Of a DNA stretch of 64,000 bases, positions 63,929 through 64,000 are shown piece after piece. The DNA is taken from NCBI RefSeq assembly GCF_014651495.1, contig NZ_BMWZ01000002.1:546111-610110 (forward strand), given 5' to 3'. The notes beneath the pieces are model-generated. The model searched no databases, had not been told where the DNA came from, and saw only the letters and a program-made list of their open reading frames with translations. Numbering within the stretch: the first letter of the stretch is position 1; every line of letters starts with the position of its first letter. A program made the position numbers and the translations under genes. Source of the stretch: Algibacter mikhailovii (GTDB lineage: Bacteria; Bacteroidota; Bacteroidia; Flavobacteriales; Flavobacteriaceae).

Positions 63929-64000
63929 ATGAAATACTATAAATATAAATGGAATGAATCTCTTGGTGGTGAAATTGATAATTGGGGATTTTCTTTATGG
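63929..64000 (+). CDS. Start of an unrecognised gene, cut by the window edge
   Basis: An ATG opens a frame MKYYKYKWNESLGGEIDNWG that is still open at the right edge (24 codons). The Lys/Tyr/Trp-rich N-terminus resembles small cytoplasmic proteins found as immunity-like genes in Bacteroidota, but too little is present for a call. It lies 67 bases after the integrase. Confidence 0.4.
   Translation, partial: MKYYKYKWNESLGGEIDNWGFSLW

Overview
The window is an AT-rich chromosomal stretch of a member of the Bacteroidota, most likely a marine or environmental Flavobacteriaceae. The signs are a type IX secretion C-terminal domain (47811-48953), a PID-CTERM surface-sorting signal (40123-40317), repeated TAnnTTTG-type promoter elements just upstream of genes, a HemC-HemD fusion, an SDR-type threonine dehydrogenase paired with Kbl, and typical flavobacterial operons such as rpmF/yceD and fabH-accB-accC.

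Layout. 1-7.9 kb is tetrapyrrole synthesis: a MATE exporter cut by the window edge and ferrochelatase (hemH) on the minus strand, an AraC-type regulator, and a divergent operon hemA - hemCD - small dimeric-barrel-like gene - hemE that ends in a 15-bp hairpin. 8-16.4 kb holds lpxH, an MFS transporter, recJ, an OsmC-type and an AhpD-like redox protein, then a compact accessory island (13.08-14.5 kb). There, five copies of an ~84-bp palindromic repeat surround a small GIY-YIG nuclease gene and a uracil-DNA glycosylase-like gene, and a fragment of the glycosylase gene's 3' end has been duplicated. A HopJ-type gene, rsmI and an unrecognised gene follow. 16.6-23.2 kb is housekeeping: tdk, alr, mscL, asd, a lipoprotein prolyl oligopeptidase and a lone ABC ATPase.

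23.2-31.9 kb is the most striking region, a minus-strand biosynthetic operon. In transcription order it encodes an FAD-dependent oxidoreductase, a SAM methyltransferase, a type III polyketide synthase with an intact Cys-His-Asn triad, an enoyl-reductase-like SDR, a hot-dog dehydratase, a beta-ketoacyl synthase, an acyl carrier protein, a phosphopantetheinyl transferase and, after a 61-bp gap, an RND/MMPL exporter. Together they look like a dedicated type II fatty-acyl line feeding a type III PKS whose ring product is methylated, oxidised and exported. That suggests a phenolic lipid (alkylresorcinol or alkylquinone-like), although the product is inferred.

31.9-50.9 kb is mostly core: a GreA/B-like factor, mtgA, a DAO-type oxidase, accC-accB-fabH, rpmF-yceD, pdxA, ribE, a PID-CTERM protein, a CAU-anticodon tRNA, a methylmalonyl-CoA epimerase, rbfA with a LolC/E-like permease, kbl-tdh with a divergent Lrp regulator, dusB, a DUF4345-like protein, a T9SS-exported protein and lepA. 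51.4-59.5 kb is an alpha-glucan operon of the GlgE type (glgM/glgA - glgC - glgE - maltokinase - glgB), preceded by a long leader with clustered inverted motifs. A GH31 alpha-glucosidase follows as a separate unit. The right edge has a tyrosine recombinase and the start of one more gene, possibly the border of another accessory region.
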